A stretch of DNA of 64,000 nt from assembly GCA_949299535.1 (NCBI GenBank), contig CASGAQ010000006.1, forward strand, positions 1-64,000. The letters run 5' to 3'. The notes under the pieces were generated by a model, which saw only the letters and a program-made list of their open reading frames with translations, searched no databases and was not told the origin of the DNA. The translations under genes were made by a program, and so were the position numbers. Shown here piece by piece: positions 14,899 to 24,097 of this stretch. The stretch comes from an uncultured Eubacteriales bacterium. GTDB lineage: Bacteria; Bacillota; Clostridia; Oscillospirales; CAG-272. Numbering within the stretch: the first letter of the stretch is position 1; every line of letters starts with the position of its first letter.

Positions 14899-16425
14899 TC
14901 ACATAAAGTCGATGATCTGTTCGTCATCCGAACCGAGTATCTTCTTCATAGCTATATTTTCATGCAGTTTCTTTGTCATAATAGCCTTGAAACCGAGTAT
15001 CTGTATCGTGATGAGCGGCGTCATTGCGACCATAGCAACGATACCGAAAGCATCGCTCATTATCTTTGTTTCACCCTGAAGCACATAGCAAGCGCCTATT
15101 GCAAAAGGCAGGATAAAGCTTGATGTCAAAGGACCGCTGGCTACGCCGCCTGAGTCAAATGCGATCGCGGAATAAATTCCGGGTACGAAAAATGAAAGCC
15201 CCAAAGCAATAAAATATCCGGGAATAAGATAATAGAGTATATTGAAATCAAAGTAAATACGTATTACGGAAAGACAAAGAGAGATACCTACGCCCACGGA
15301 AAGAGCTATCATTACGGATTTCTTGCTCACCATACCATCTGTTATATCTTCAACCTGTCTATTAAGTACCTGTACCGCCGGCTCTGCGAGTACAACGACC
15401 ATGCCAAGTACGAAACTAAGCACTATAAGTAATATTGGTGAAGTTTCGGCAAGTTCAACGCCGAGCTTGTAACCGATGGGCATAAAACCAACCGACACTG
15501 CGGTAAGAAATATAACAAGTCCTGCAAATGTATAGAGTATGCCTACCGTTATACGTCTTAACTGATTCGCCGGAAGTTTGAGGAAAAATACCTGCAAAAC
15601 AGCGAAACAAAGAACTATAAGTCCGAGAGCAATTGCAACTTCCTTTGTAACGTCCAAAAGCTTGTGCCACAGGTTGGAACCGAGATATACATCGATAGAA
15701 TAATCAGGTAAAGTATAAGAAATGCTTCCGTCAGCCGTTATACCCAACACCAAAACTGCAAGAATGGGACCTATGGAACAAAGTGCGATAAGACCGAAAC
15801 TGTTTTCCGCAATATTATTTCCGCCGAGCGTTGTAGCTATGCCGACGCCCAGCGCCATGATGAAAGGAACAGTGATAGGTCCGGTAGTGACGCCGCCTGA
15901 GTCAAATGCCAATGTCAAAAAGTCTGAGTTTCCGTTTATGACAACAAGCGACGTAACGGCAAACAAAAGCATATAGAAAAACATCAAAAGAGATGACAGC
16001 GATTTCCTCAGAATTATCTTCAAAACGGAAACCACAAGGAAGATTCCCACGCCTATGCCGACGGCGATTATCAACGTCGTGCTGTTTATAACGTCTTTGA
16101 CTTGTGTTGCAAGAACGGTAAGGTCGGGTTCAGCTACCGTGATGAGCACGCCCATCAAAAAACAAGCGCCGATAAGCAACGATAATTTTTTCGTCTTCGA
16201 AAGACCTGCGCCGATATGTTCGCCCATAGGTGTCATCGCAAGATCTGCGCCCAAGTTAAAAAGACCTATTCCCAAAGCAAGGCAGACAGCGCTGATAAGA
16301 AAAACAACGACTTCCTTCCGAGAAAAATCAACCAAAGGCGTAAGGTTGATCAAAACCAGAATGGCTACGACCGGAAAAACCGATACCAAAGCCTCTTTTA
16401 ATTTGTTAAATAATAATCTGCCCAA
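14899..16425 (-). CDS. DUF1538 integral membrane protein (putative transporter)
   Basis: A protein of 508 residues with about 12-14 hydrophobic helices arranged as two similar halves. Each half has an AEP motif (TVAEPDLTVLATQV near 98; LAEPAVQVLNRQV near 345) and an AFDSGGV motif (AFDSGGVTTGPITVPF near 175; AFDSGGVASGPLTSSF near 430). This inverted or tandem duplication with a polar loop in each half is what an ion or solute carrier would show. The start is TTG at 16425 with GGGG about 8 nt upstream; no in-frame ATG fits. It leads an operon with two P-II-like genes, which suggests gating by them. Confidence 0.85.
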   Translation of the reverse strand: MGRLLFNKLKEALVSVFPVVAILVLINLTPLVDFSRKEVVVFLISAVCLALGIGLFNLGADLAMTPMGEHIGAGLSKTKKLSLLIGACFLMGVLITVAEPDLTVLATQVKDVINSTTLIIAVGIGVGIFLVVSVLKIILRKSLSSLLMFFYMLLFAVTSLVVINGNSDFLTLAFDSGGVTTGPITVPFIMALGVGIATTLGGNNIAENSFGLIALCSIGPILAVLVLGITADGSISYTLPDYSIDVYLGSNLWHKLLDVTKEVAIALGLIVLCFAVLQVFFLKLPANQLRRITVGILYTFAGLVIFLTAVSVGFMPIGYKLGVELAETSPILLIVLSFVLGMVVVLAEPAVQVLNRQVEDITDGMVSKKSVMIALSVGVGISLCLSVIRIYFDFNILYYLIPGYFIALGLSFFVPGIYSAIAFDSGGVASGPLTSSFILPFAIGACYVLQGETKIMSDAFGIVAMVAMTPLITIQILGFKAIMTKKLHENIAMKKILGSDDEQIIDFM

Positions 16426-16640
16426 ATTTCACTACCCCTTTTTTATAACAATATTTTATTATGTTATCATATTTTTTAGTGCAAATCAAGTATGAGATAT
16501 CAAAATAATTCATCAAATAAATAAAAGTTACAATTTATTTCGATTTTTCATCTCTTTTTGAAACTTATTTTTGTTTATTTTTTATCTAACGCCAGAAATA
16601 GCTCAAAGGAAGCGCAAACAATGTATTGACATTAAAATAA

Positions 16641-16669
16641 TTGATTTTACACAAATAATATGATAAAAT
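16641..16669 (+). promoter_or_regulatory. Promoter of the hydroxyacid dehydrogenase gene
   Basis: TTGATT (16641-16646), a 17-bp spacer and TAAAAT (16664-16669). A TTGACA at 16626 has no matching -10 box at normal spacing. Confidence 0.5.
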
Positions 16670-16707
16670 ATATCTAATTAAAGATAATGTCTTATAGGAG
16701 GTAAGTA

Positions 16708-17655
16708 ATGAAGATCGCCATACTTGACTGCGGAACGCTTGGTTCTGATACCGATCTTTCTCCTCTGCGTTCGTTAGGGGAAACAAATGAATACGCTACA
16801 ACTTCTCCGGAACAGGTAACGGAACGTATTATCGATGCAGATGTAGCTGTCGTAAACAAAATAAAGCTTAATCAAAAAAATCTTAAGCCATGCAAAAAAT
16901 TGAAACTCATATGTGTTTCCGCCACCGGATTTGATAACATCGATACCGAATATTGCAAAGCAAATAATATCGCGCTGTGCAACGTTCCCGGATATTCCAC
17001 GGAAAGCGTCGCACAGATAACACTTGCAATGGTACTGTCGCTTGCTTCGCATTTGACTGAATACAGAAACTTCGTACATTCCGGCAAATATACGGATTCC
17101 GGAGTGGCCAACAAAGTAACGCCCGTATTCCATGAGATATCCACTATGACATGGGGCGTTGTAGGCGGAGGCGGAATAGGATCTCGCGTAGCGGAAGCAG
17201 CGGAAGGTCTGGGTTGCCGCGTCTTGATGTGCCGCAGAAAAAAAGAAGGTAAATATGAGCAGGCGTCCATAGATGAAATATGCGAAAAATCAGACATAAT
17301 ATCGCTTCATATTCCGCTTGACAGCAGCACAAAAAATCTTATCAGCAGAGAACGTATCGCAAAAATGAAAAATGACGTTATATTTGTCAATGTTTCCAGA
17401 GGTGCAGTGACAGATGAAGCGGCGCTTGCCGACGCCATTGAGAGCGGAAAGATAGGCGGACTTGCTATCGACGTATATTCTTCTGAGCCATTCGAAAAGA
17501 CACACCCGTTTTACAGGATACTTGACAGAGAAAACGTTTGTCTTACGCCGCACATGGCATGGGGCGCAAGAGAGGCGCGAAATCGCTGTATCTCTGAAAT
17601 AAGCAAAAACATCAAATCATTTTTCAGCGGCGAAAACCGCAATAGGATAGTTTGA
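16708..17655 (+). CDS. D-isomer-specific 2-hydroxyacid dehydrogenase
   Basis: A 315-residue NAD-dependent enzyme that interconverts a 2-oxoacid and a D-2-hydroxyacid. The Rossmann motif is GVVGGGGIGSRVAEAAEGLG (about 150-169). The catalytic triad is Arg in VNVSRGAVTD, Glu in SSEPFEKTHP and His in LTPHMAWGA. The overall form is closest to glycerate/hydroxypyruvate reductases, but the substrate is not fixed by sequence. AGGAGGT lies 7 nt before the ATG. Confidence 0.9.
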   Translation: MKIAILDCGTLGSDTDLSPLRSLGETNEYATTSPEQVTERIIDADVAVVNKIKLNQKNLKPCKKLKLICVSATGFDNIDTEYCKANNIALCNVPGYSTESVAQITLAMVLSLASHLTEYRNFVHSGKYTDSGVANKVTPVFHEISTMTWGVVGGGGIGSRVAEAAEGLGCRVLMCRRKKEGKYEQASIDEICEKSDIISLHIPLDSSTKNLISRERIAKMKNDVIFVNVSRGAVTDEAALADAIESGKIGGLAIDVYSSEPFEKTHPFYRILDRENVCLTPHMAWGAREARNRCISEISKNIKSFFSGENRNRIV

Positions 17656-17768
17656 GATTTTAATTTCTCCGTTTGATTTCCAAAAAGTCATTTTTTATTC
17701 GTAATGTCTTTATTTATTAACATTTTAGATGTATAATTTAATATAGATCTTTGCGGAGGTATATTTTG

Positions 17769-18623
17769 ATGAATATCAAAACAAAAAAAAACATCCTTGC
17801 TGTATATACTGCGGCGGCATTTGCTCTTGGGATAGTCTTCTCGGTATGGCGTACGATCCTGCTCAAGCAAAATTATGATCCGTATGACGGAACTTTTGAA
17901 ATCGGCTCAGGCGATATTTTACAAACATTTGAATATTTGCTTCTGTTAGCCTGCCTTATTATGATAACAGCCGCTTTTTTTGCCGGAAACATCTCTTTTA
18001 AAAGATTAAATGATTCAGATTCGGGTGCCTCCGTGTATATTGGCGTATCATGCGGAATAATCTTTACCGCAACCGCTGTCTTTTCTCTGTTTTATTATTT
18101 TGACGACCTCTTTTTTAAAACCAGAACAAATACCGCGGTAACTAAAATATGCACGATTCTTGCTTTTTTCCTGATCTTTTTTGTTGCTTTATATTTCTTC
18201 ATGTTCGCTATGCCCGGATATAACAAAAAAAAGATAAAGACAGCTTTTTCATTGTTTCTTCCTCTTTTCGCACTCACTTGCATGATATCATCGTATTTCA
18301 ATTCTGATTTCACTTACAATGATTTCAACAGAATAACTTGTCATATATCACTTTTATCGATACTGTTCTTTTCCCTCTCGGAAGCAAGACTTGCATTGGG
18401 ACGTCCGGCATATAAATTTAATTTCATCACTTCACTTGTGTGTATAATATGTATACCGTCGTATATATTGCCTGTTGTTGTCCTTTCCTCTTTCTGGGAA
18501 ATGAACTTTACGTTCACACTTCTTTTTGAGATGTCACAGATAGCCTTTCTAATATATGCCGTTGCGTCAGCAGTCACTTCTCTCAAGTCCATGACAGAAG
18601 CTAAAACGGAAAAACAAATATGA
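17769..18623 (+). CDS. Polytopic membrane protein of unknown function
   Basis: A 284-residue protein with about eight hydrophobic helices and short loops, and no recognised motif. The start at 17769 has GCGGAGGT 8 nt upstream; an earlier in-frame codon at 17751 overlaps that site. It follows the dehydrogenase by 113 nt and ends in a bidirectional terminator shared with the FNT gene. Confidence 0.65.
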   Translation: MNIKTKKNILAVYTAAAFALGIVFSVWRTILLKQNYDPYDGTFEIGSGDILQTFEYLLLLACLIMITAAFFAGNISFKRLNDSDSGASVYIGVSCGIIFTATAVFSLFYYFDDLFFKTRTNTAVTKICTILAFFLIFFVALYFFMFAMPGYNKKKIKTAFSLFLPLFALTCMISSYFNSDFTYNDFNRITCHISLLSILFFSLSEARLALGRPAYKFNFITSLVCIICIPSYILPVVVLSSFWEMNFTFTLLFEMSQIAFLIYAVASAVTSLKSMTEAKTEKQI

Positions 18624-18631
18624 ATATAAAT

Positions 18632-18665
18632 AAAAAATCATTCTCATAAAGAGAATGATTTTTTT
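18632..18665. terminator. Bidirectional terminator
   Basis: AAAAAATCATTCTC (18632-18645) pairs perfectly with GAGAATGATTTTTT (18651-18664) around a 5-nt loop. It lies between the convergent genes ending at 18623 and 18667. Confidence 0.85.
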
Positions 18666-18666
18666 G

Positions 18667-19275
18667 TTATTCTGTTTTTTCTTTTACCTCGATAAATCTC
18701 CACGCAAGAGAACCTATCGCATTTCCTATTACCATAATCAAAAGATAAATTATGATTTTAGGCTGGAATATATCGAGTCCGTAATTTGAAATGAAATAGA
18801 ACAGCGATGCCATAGAGTGTTCAAAACCGCACATAATAAATACGGAAATCGGCATCATTACCATAAGCGGATTTTTTGTAGAGCGGAAAAGACTTACAGC
18901 AAGATACATCATTACGCCGCAAAGTATGGCAAGCAGAAGAACCTGCCACCATTCGTTCGAAAGCTTTGCTTCGCAGATAGCACCAAGGCGTTCCTGTTTT
19001 ATCCCTAAAGCTCGGTAAATACCTGAGCCTATGGCAGTTCCTATGATATTTCCCAAAAGCGTTGTAAGCAACGGAAGAATATCTTTTTTACCGGAAACAA
19101 ACCCTACTTTTCCTGTATAGAGATTGTATTTCTTATACAATATGACAAGCAGACCGAATGAGAACATCAAACTGCCGACAAATGAATTGTCTATCGCAAG
19201 ATATGTCATACCGGCGATGACTATCAACAATCCCGAAAGAATGGATTTTCTGATATTTGAAAAAAATGATTCCAC
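18667..19275 (-). CDS. Compact formate/nitrite transporter (FNT) family channel
   Basis: A 202-residue inner-membrane protein with six helices, shorter than the usual 250-290 residues of FNT channels because loops and termini are trimmed. FNT features are LYTGKVGF after helix 2, GNIIGTAIG in helix 3, and CGFEHSMASLFYF in helix 5, which contains the pore histidine. The repeat of GN-x-IG in helix 6 fits the internal two-fold of the family. It probably exports or imports formate or a related small acid. Confidence 0.75.
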   Translation of the reverse strand: MESFFSNIRKSILSGLLIVIAGMTYLAIDNSFVGSLMFSFGLLVILYKKYNLYTGKVGFVSGKKDILPLLTTLLGNIIGTAIGSGIYRALGIKQERLGAICEAKLSNEWWQVLLLAILCGVMMYLAVSLFRSTKNPLMVMMPISVFIMCGFEHSMASLFYFISNYGLDIFQPKIIIYLLIMVIGNAIGSLAWRFIEVKEKTE

Positions 19276-19413
19276 AGAGCAACTCCGAATGATATTTTTC
19301 TCATATTATATCATATACAAAGTTGACTTGTCAATATAATACAAAAAACATCATCGGCATTTGTCGATAAGCACAAAAAAATCGTCTTTTTTCAGATTAT
19401 TTTATAATTTTTG

Positions 19414-20268
19414 TCATGTCTTGTTTTTTCCGATACATCCACATATCCCGTTGCCTGCCGATTTTGTGCGGCAAGGCTCCATAGAAGGCGGATAAAATTC
19501 ATTTACCGGAAAGCTCATTCTGCGAAACATGTCACAGGGATCGGCTGGATTGTCGCACGGACAAACCTTTTCCGGTACGGAGTATTCGCTTCCGGAAACA
19601 AGGTACTGTCCGGGACGTTCCAAACGCACGACGGAAAAAATACCTATGGATACGGTTATCACGCGGGGTGTGCTGGCAGTAAAGTTCGCACAGCCGTCGA
19701 AGTAATCCGCAACACATTCCGGTATATCGCAAGGACATGAACTGCATCTCATGCCCGGTATCATCTCCGTCACTTTTGTGTTTAGAACGACAGGCGACGC
19801 GACTTCAAATACCGCCGTGGGCAGATTGGTATGTTTCTTCTTTGTAAGTATTCCGGAACAAAAAGAACCATCATCTACTCCGGATTTAAATATACTTATA
19901 TTACCTTCGCTTCCGAAAAGGATAACGCTTTTGTCAAGCACACAAAGTCCGCATATCTCATCAGATCTGCCGTTTCCAAGGCAGACTTCAATTTTTATCT
20001 TTACGAACATTCTTATATTTATCTGGAAAAATCCCGGGTTGAACGGTATTTCGTCAACGCCTATATTAGCGGCGATAATCTCGGCGCTTTTAGTCCTTAT
20101 ATTTACACATGATTGTAAGACATCAGCACAGTGGGCTGCAATATATACGGTAGCATTTTCAAAGCAATCCTTGTCGCGGCAGCAATCAAGTATCCTGTTT
20201 GTATCTATATAAACCGTATCGCGTCCGAAGTCTACACCTGTGCATGAGATATTTCTGTTTTCAGGCAT
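19414..20268 (-). CDS. Cysteine-rich protein, possible spore-surface role
   Basis: A 284-residue soluble protein with about 22 cysteines, many as CC, CxxC or CxC (LDCCRDKDCFEN near 28-39, MRCSSCPCDIPEC near 174-186, KVCPCDNPADPC near 235-246, GICGCIG near the end). It has no signal peptide or transmembrane helix. I recognise it as a type of conserved Clostridia protein but know no function. High Cys content in a spore-former without a secretion signal could suit a coat or exosporium protein; this is inference. GGAGG lies 9 nt upstream of the ATG. Confidence 0.6.
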   Translation of the reverse strand: MPENRNISCTGVDFGRDTVYIDTNRILDCCRDKDCFENATVYIAAHCADVLQSCVNIRTKSAEIIAANIGVDEIPFNPGFFQINIRMFVKIKIEVCLGNGRSDEICGLCVLDKSVILFGSEGNISIFKSGVDDGSFCSGILTKKKHTNLPTAVFEVASPVVLNTKVTEMIPGMRCSSCPCDIPECVADYFDGCANFTASTPRVITVSIGIFSVVRLERPGQYLVSGSEYSVPEKVCPCDNPADPCDMFRRMSFPVNEFYPPSMEPCRTKSAGNGICGCIGKNKT

Positions 20269-20380
20269 AAAACATCTTCCTCCAATGTAATAGATTCCCC
20301 CTGTAAAAAAGGGCGGCGAGAATATAGATTTCTCTCCTACCGTATTTTATGACGAAAAATGTCTTTTTGACACAAAAAAA

Positions 20381-20410
20381 GCAGCGATGCAAAGCACCGC
20401 TGCAATAGGA
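20381..20410 (-). terminator. Terminator of the small P-loop gene
   Basis: On the minus strand GCAGCG(G)TGC pairs with GCA(T)CGCTGC around TTT (20381-20403), followed by seven T. Confidence 0.85.
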
Positions 20411-20422
20411 TATAACCATTGA

Positions 20423-20830
20423 TCACATATATTTTTTTATGCTTTCGGGTATATTTTCAACAGGCATGGAAACCGTCATAACTATATTGATATCAGCATC
20501 ATCAGCCAGTTTTGCACATTCAATAACGAATTTTTCAAATTCGTCGATATTCTTGTTGCAAATTCTGTATGTTCCGTCAACAAAAATATGTGTTATATCC
20601 TGATTGGAAGCGTGAATACCGGCAATAAATCCATAAAGCGACTGTGCATCGGAAAGAGCATATTCATCAACGTTAATGAGTCTTGCCTGATATTTTATAT
20701 CAAAGCGAAGGTTAGTACCCTTTTCAAGGCAAACAACAGCACCGGAAGAAAGTTCCGTAGCGGCATTAACCATGGAGATAAGAGTTTTTGTTTTACCGGT
20801 GCCTTTAACACCAACAATCATTTTAAGCAT
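20423..20830 (-). CDS. Small P-loop ATP-binding protein
   Basis: A 135-residue protein with a Walker A motif GVKGTGKT at residues 7-14 and a Walker-B-like strand THIFVDGTY. It is far shorter than ATPases such as PilT, with which such proteins are sometimes labelled, and has no further recognisable domain. Its partner is unknown. There is no good ribosome binding site before the ATG at 20830; a structured 53-nt element sits about 30 nt upstream. Confidence 0.7.
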   Translation of the reverse strand: MLKMIVGVKGTGKTKTLISMVNAATELSSGAVVCLEKGTNLRFDIKYQARLINVDEYALSDAQSLYGFIAGIHASNQDITHIFVDGTYRICNKNIDEFEKFVIECAKLADDADINIVMTVSMPVENIPESIKKYM

Positions 20831-20861
20831 AACTTAACCAACTTTCTCGACGGAGTTTTAC

Positions 20862-20914
20862 AGAGACAGTACGGTTTTTCCGTCGCAAACCGCCCGCCAT
20901 GCGAGTCTGTCTCT
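20862..20914 (-). ncRNA. Compact three-way-junction RNA element (candidate regulator)
   Basis: On the minus strand an 8-bp stem AGAGACAG/CTGTCTCT (20907-20914 with 20862-20869) encloses two hairpins: CGCA/TGCG with a 12-nt G-rich loop (GGCGGGCGG), and ACGG/CCGT with an AAAAA loop. The whole element is 53 nt and lies in the leader of the small P-loop gene. It matches no riboswitch consensus that I know. It could be a regulatory leader or a stable small RNA. Confidence 0.4.
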
Positions 20915-21020
20915 TTCTTAATAAATATAATACACTTTTTTTATAAATTTTTCAAGTGTATTCCGATATAATTTACATCAAAGAAATAATTTTTATATAA
21001 AATCCACAAAACAAACGCAT

Positions 21021-21209
21021 TTATTTGGGCAGTACCGCTTTTATGTTTTTTTCAAGTTTTATCCGCGGTATTATCATATCCCTGCCGCATACCATGCACT
21101 TTACGCGTATATCAGACCCTGTTCTGAGGACCTCAAAACGATTGCCGCCGCATGGATGTTTTTTTTTCATTTCTATGATACTGCCGGCGTCAAATTTTAT
21201 AATATTCAT
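21021..21209 (-). CDS. DUF951 (YyzM-like) protein
   Basis: A 62-residue protein with the family pattern: KKKHPCGGNRFEVLRTGSDIRVKC followed by CGRDMIIPR. Three cysteines (C20, C39, C42) suggest a zinc-ribbon-like fold. Members are widespread in Firmicutes, often near ychF, which is 3.2 kb away here. The function is unknown. Confidence 0.85.
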   Translation of the reverse strand: MNIIKFDAGSIIEMKKKHPCGGNRFEVLRTGSDIRVKCMVCGRDMIIPRIKLEKNIKAVLPK

Positions 21210-21294
21210 AAAAAACCCCTTTTCTCTGCGAAATTTTAAATATTATATTTTGTCTTGTATATTTTGTCTCGGATTTTTTATAAAAATAAGATTT

Positions 21295-22317
21295 TTATCT
21301 CTGAACACGGCCGGAACCATCGCCACCTGCAAGTTTTTCAACTTCCGCAACGGTTACACGGTTGTAGTCGCCTTCAACAGAGTGTTTGAGAGCAGAAGCA
21401 GCTACTGCAAACTCAATGGCGTCTTGAGTTGATCTGCCGTTAAGCAACGAATATATAAGTCCGCCGCCGAATGAGTCGCCTCCGCCTACGCGATCAACGA
21501 TATGGAGATGGTAGGACTTGGAGAAGCAGTAGTTCTCACCGTCATAAAGCATACCTGCCCAGTCGTTGTCGCTTGCGGAAATAGATGTACGCAGAGTGAT
21601 CGCAACTTTTTCAAATCCAAATGTATCTGCAAGTTTCTTTGCAACGGATTTGTAACCCTCGTGATTGAGTTTACCGCCGTAAATATCGGTATTTTCAGCC
21701 TCTATGCCGAAAACGTCTTTTGCATCTTCTTCATTGGCGATACAAACGTCGACATACCGGCAGAGATCCGTCATTGCCGCACGAGCTTCCGCACGCGTCC
21801 AAAGTTTGCCGCGGTAGTTAAGGTCGCAAGATATCTTAACGCCTTTGGCTTTTGCCGCTTTGCATGCGTCACGGCAAATTTCAACTACATTTGCACCCAA
21901 AGCAGGGGTGATACCGGTGAAATGGAACCAATCAGCGCCTTCGAATATGGAATCCCAATCGAAGTCTTCTCTGCTTGCTTCCTGTATAGCGGAATGAGCG
22001 CGGTCATATATACATACAGAACCTCGCTGAGAAGCGCCTTTTTCAAGATAATATATACCTACTCTGTCGCCGCCGCGAATGATTTTAGATGTATCTACGC
22101 CGAAGTAACGAAGAGAATCAACTGCAGCCTGACCAATAGCGTGTTTGGGAAGTTTTGTAACATAAACGCTGTCCATGCCGTAGTTTGCAAGAGAAACGGC
22201 AACGTTTGCTTCGCCGCCGCCAAACGTAGCCTGAAGCTGATCGTTCTGGAAGAAACGGTAATACCCATTAGGGGAAAGACGGAGCATAAGCTCGCCGAAA
22301 GTAACTATTTTAGCCAT
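21295..22317 (-). CDS. kdgK: 2-keto-3-deoxygluconate kinase
   Basis: A 340-residue PfkB-family sugar kinase that phosphorylates 2-keto-3-deoxygluconate to KDPG. The N-terminal sugar-binding motif is GGGEANVAVSLANYG and the catalytic motif is DRVGGGDSFGGGLIYS, with the base Asp present. Its start overlaps the end of kdgA by 8 nt, and the operon uxuA-kdgA-kdgK defines the substrate. Confidence 0.88.
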   Translation of the reverse strand: MAKIVTFGELMLRLSPNGYYRFFQNDQLQATFGGGEANVAVSLANYGMDSVYVTKLPKHAIGQAAVDSLRYFGVDTSKIIRGGDRVGIYYLEKGASQRGSVCIYDRAHSAIQEASREDFDWDSIFEGADWFHFTGITPALGANVVEICRDACKAAKAKGVKISCDLNYRGKLWTRAEARAAMTDLCRYVDVCIANEEDAKDVFGIEAENTDIYGGKLNHEGYKSVAKKLADTFGFEKVAITLRTSISASDNDWAGMLYDGENYCFSKSYHLHIVDRVGGGDSFGGGLIYSLLNGRSTQDAIEFAVAASALKHSVEGDYNRVTVAEVEKLAGGDGSGRVQR

Positions 22318-22951
22318 TGCGGGCCTCCTTAACTATTTCAACAGATTTTTTGCAAAGATCGATTATTTCGTCCCATTTGCCGTTTTCGATGAGGTCGGCT
22401 GTTACCATGTAGGAGCCGCCGCATGCACAGATAACGGGACAAGAGATATACTCTTTAAGATTTTTAAGAGAAATGCCGCCGGTAGGCATAACTTTAAACA
22501 TCGGGAACGGAGCGCTCATAGCCTTTATCTTTGCAAGACCGCCGGACTGTTCAGCCGGGAAGAATTTGAGAACTTTAAGTCCGAATTTGAGAGCGGCATG
22601 ATAATCCGTAGGGGTTGTGCAACCGGGATATATGGGGATATTCTTTTCACAGCAATATGCCACAAGCTCCGGATCAAATCCGGGAGTTACGATAAACTGA
22701 GCGCCTGCTGCAATAGCCTTGTCCACCTGCTCCATTGTAAGTACGGTGCCAGCTCCGACAAGCATATCGGGGCAAGTTTCTCTCATAATGCGGATAGCTT
22801 CATCAGCGCCTGCCGCGCGGAAAGTAACTTCTGCAACGGGTACCCCACCCTCTGTAAGAGCTTTTGCCAAGGGCGCGGCGTCGCGCTGAGGGTTTGAAAG
22901 TTTTATTACCGGAACAACGCCTATTTCGGAAATACGATTGTTGATATCCAT
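22310..22951 (-). CDS. kdgA: KDPG aldolase (2-dehydro-3-deoxyphosphogluconate aldolase)
   Basis: A 213-residue class I aldolase that splits KDPG into pyruvate and glyceraldehyde 3-phosphate. Family motifs include VPVAEVTFR with the catalytic Glu, VGAGTVL, and the Schiff-base Lys in KVLKFFPAEQSGG. It is the second gene of the mannonate operon, 32 nt after uxuA. Confidence 0.9.
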   Translation of the reverse strand: MDINNRISEIGVVPVIKLSNPQRDAAPLAKALTEGGVPVAEVTFRAAGADEAIRIMRETCPDMLVGAGTVLTMEQVDKAIAAGAQFIVTPGFDPELVAYCCEKNIPIYPGCTTPTDYHAALKFGLKVLKFFPAEQSGGLAKIKAMSAPFPMFKVMPTGGISLKNLKEYISCPVICACGGSYMVTADLIENGKWDEIIDLCKKSVEIVKEARNG

Positions 22952-22983
22952 AATATCTTTATCTCCAATTCTGAAAAATAAAA

Positions 22984-24036
22984 TTAGTTAGCAGATTTTT
23001 CGCATGCTTCAAACAGACCGTTTATATATGTTGCGCCGAGTGCGCGGTCGAAAAGACCGTAACCAGGCTTGCCGGTTTCGCCCCATATCATGCGTCCGTG
23101 GTCAGGGCGAACATAGCCGTCGAATCCATTTTCAACGAGAGCTTTTGTTATCTCGAACATATCAAGAGAACCGCAGGAAGAAAGGTGTGCGCGCTCTTCA
23201 AAAGAGCCGTCCTCCATTATCTTGATATTACGCATATGCATAAACGCGATTCTGTCAATAGCCGCGTATTTGCGTACCATAGCTACAACATCATTTGTTT
23301 TTGCACAGCCGAGACTGCCGGTGCAGAGGCAAAGGCTGCTTGCAGGACTGTCAACAAGTTTAAGGAAACGGTCAAGGTTTTCTTCGCAAGTGATGATTCT
23401 GGGAAGTCCGAAGATAGGATAAGGCGGGTCGTCGGGATGTATAGCCATTCTTACGCCGCATTCTTCTGCAACGGGAATAACTTTTTTAAGGAACTTCTCA
23501 AGATTTTTCCAAAGACCTTCCTCGCCCAGTTCACTGTAAGCGGAAATAAGTTCGCGTACCTCCGCCTGAGTATAACTGGAATCCCAGCCGGGAAGATGTA
23601 TGTCATCTTTAAGCGGGTCAAGACCTCTCATCTGATCCCAGTACATTACCAAGCTTGTAGAGCCGTCGGGCGCTTTCTTATCAAGCTGAGTTCTTGTCCA
23701 GTCGAAAACAGGCATAAAATTGTAAGTAACGCATTTTACGCCGTATTTCGCACAACGTCGGATATTTTCGCAGTAAACTTCCAACAGTTTATCTACGTTT
23801 CCTCTGCCGAGTTTTATATCCTCGTGAACCGGAATAGATTCAACAACGTCGAAAACAAGTCCGTGTTCTTCGCACTGCGCCTTCATTTTTGAAAGGCTTT
23901 CTTCGGGCCATACTTCTCCCGGTTTCACATCGTAGACGGCGGAAACGATAGATCTCATGCCCGGAATTTGAGAAATATATTCCAAAGAGATAGGATCGCT
24001 CTCACCATACCAGCGGAAAGACATTTTCATTTTCAT
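22984..24036 (-). CDS. uxuA: Mannonate dehydratase
   Basis: A 350-residue enzyme that converts D-mannonate to 2-keto-3-deoxygluconate in glucuronate breakdown. UxuA features include the N-terminal SFRWYGESDPISLEYI, the metal-binding MAIHPDDPPYPIFGLPRI and YVRPDHGRMIWGE. GGAGG lies 7 nt before the ATG. It is first in uxuA-kdgA-kdgK; no uxaC or uxuB is in the window, so the earlier steps are encoded elsewhere. Confidence 0.93.
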   Translation of the reverse strand: MKMKMSFRWYGESDPISLEYISQIPGMRSIVSAVYDVKPGEVWPEESLSKMKAQCEEHGLVFDVVESIPVHEDIKLGRGNVDKLLEVYCENIRRCAKYGVKCVTYNFMPVFDWTRTQLDKKAPDGSTSLVMYWDQMRGLDPLKDDIHLPGWDSSYTQAEVRELISAYSELGEEGLWKNLEKFLKKVIPVAEECGVRMAIHPDDPPYPIFGLPRIITCEENLDRFLKLVDSPASSLCLCTGSLGCAKTNDVVAMVRKYAAIDRIAFMHMRNIKIMEDGSFEERAHLSSCGSLDMFEITKALVENGFDGYVRPDHGRMIWGETGKPGYGLFDRALGATYINGLFEACEKSAN

Positions 24037-24097
24037 TTAAATCCTCCATATCATAAAAACGCATAAAGCGCATTATGAAGATTTTTTATGCTTCTTT

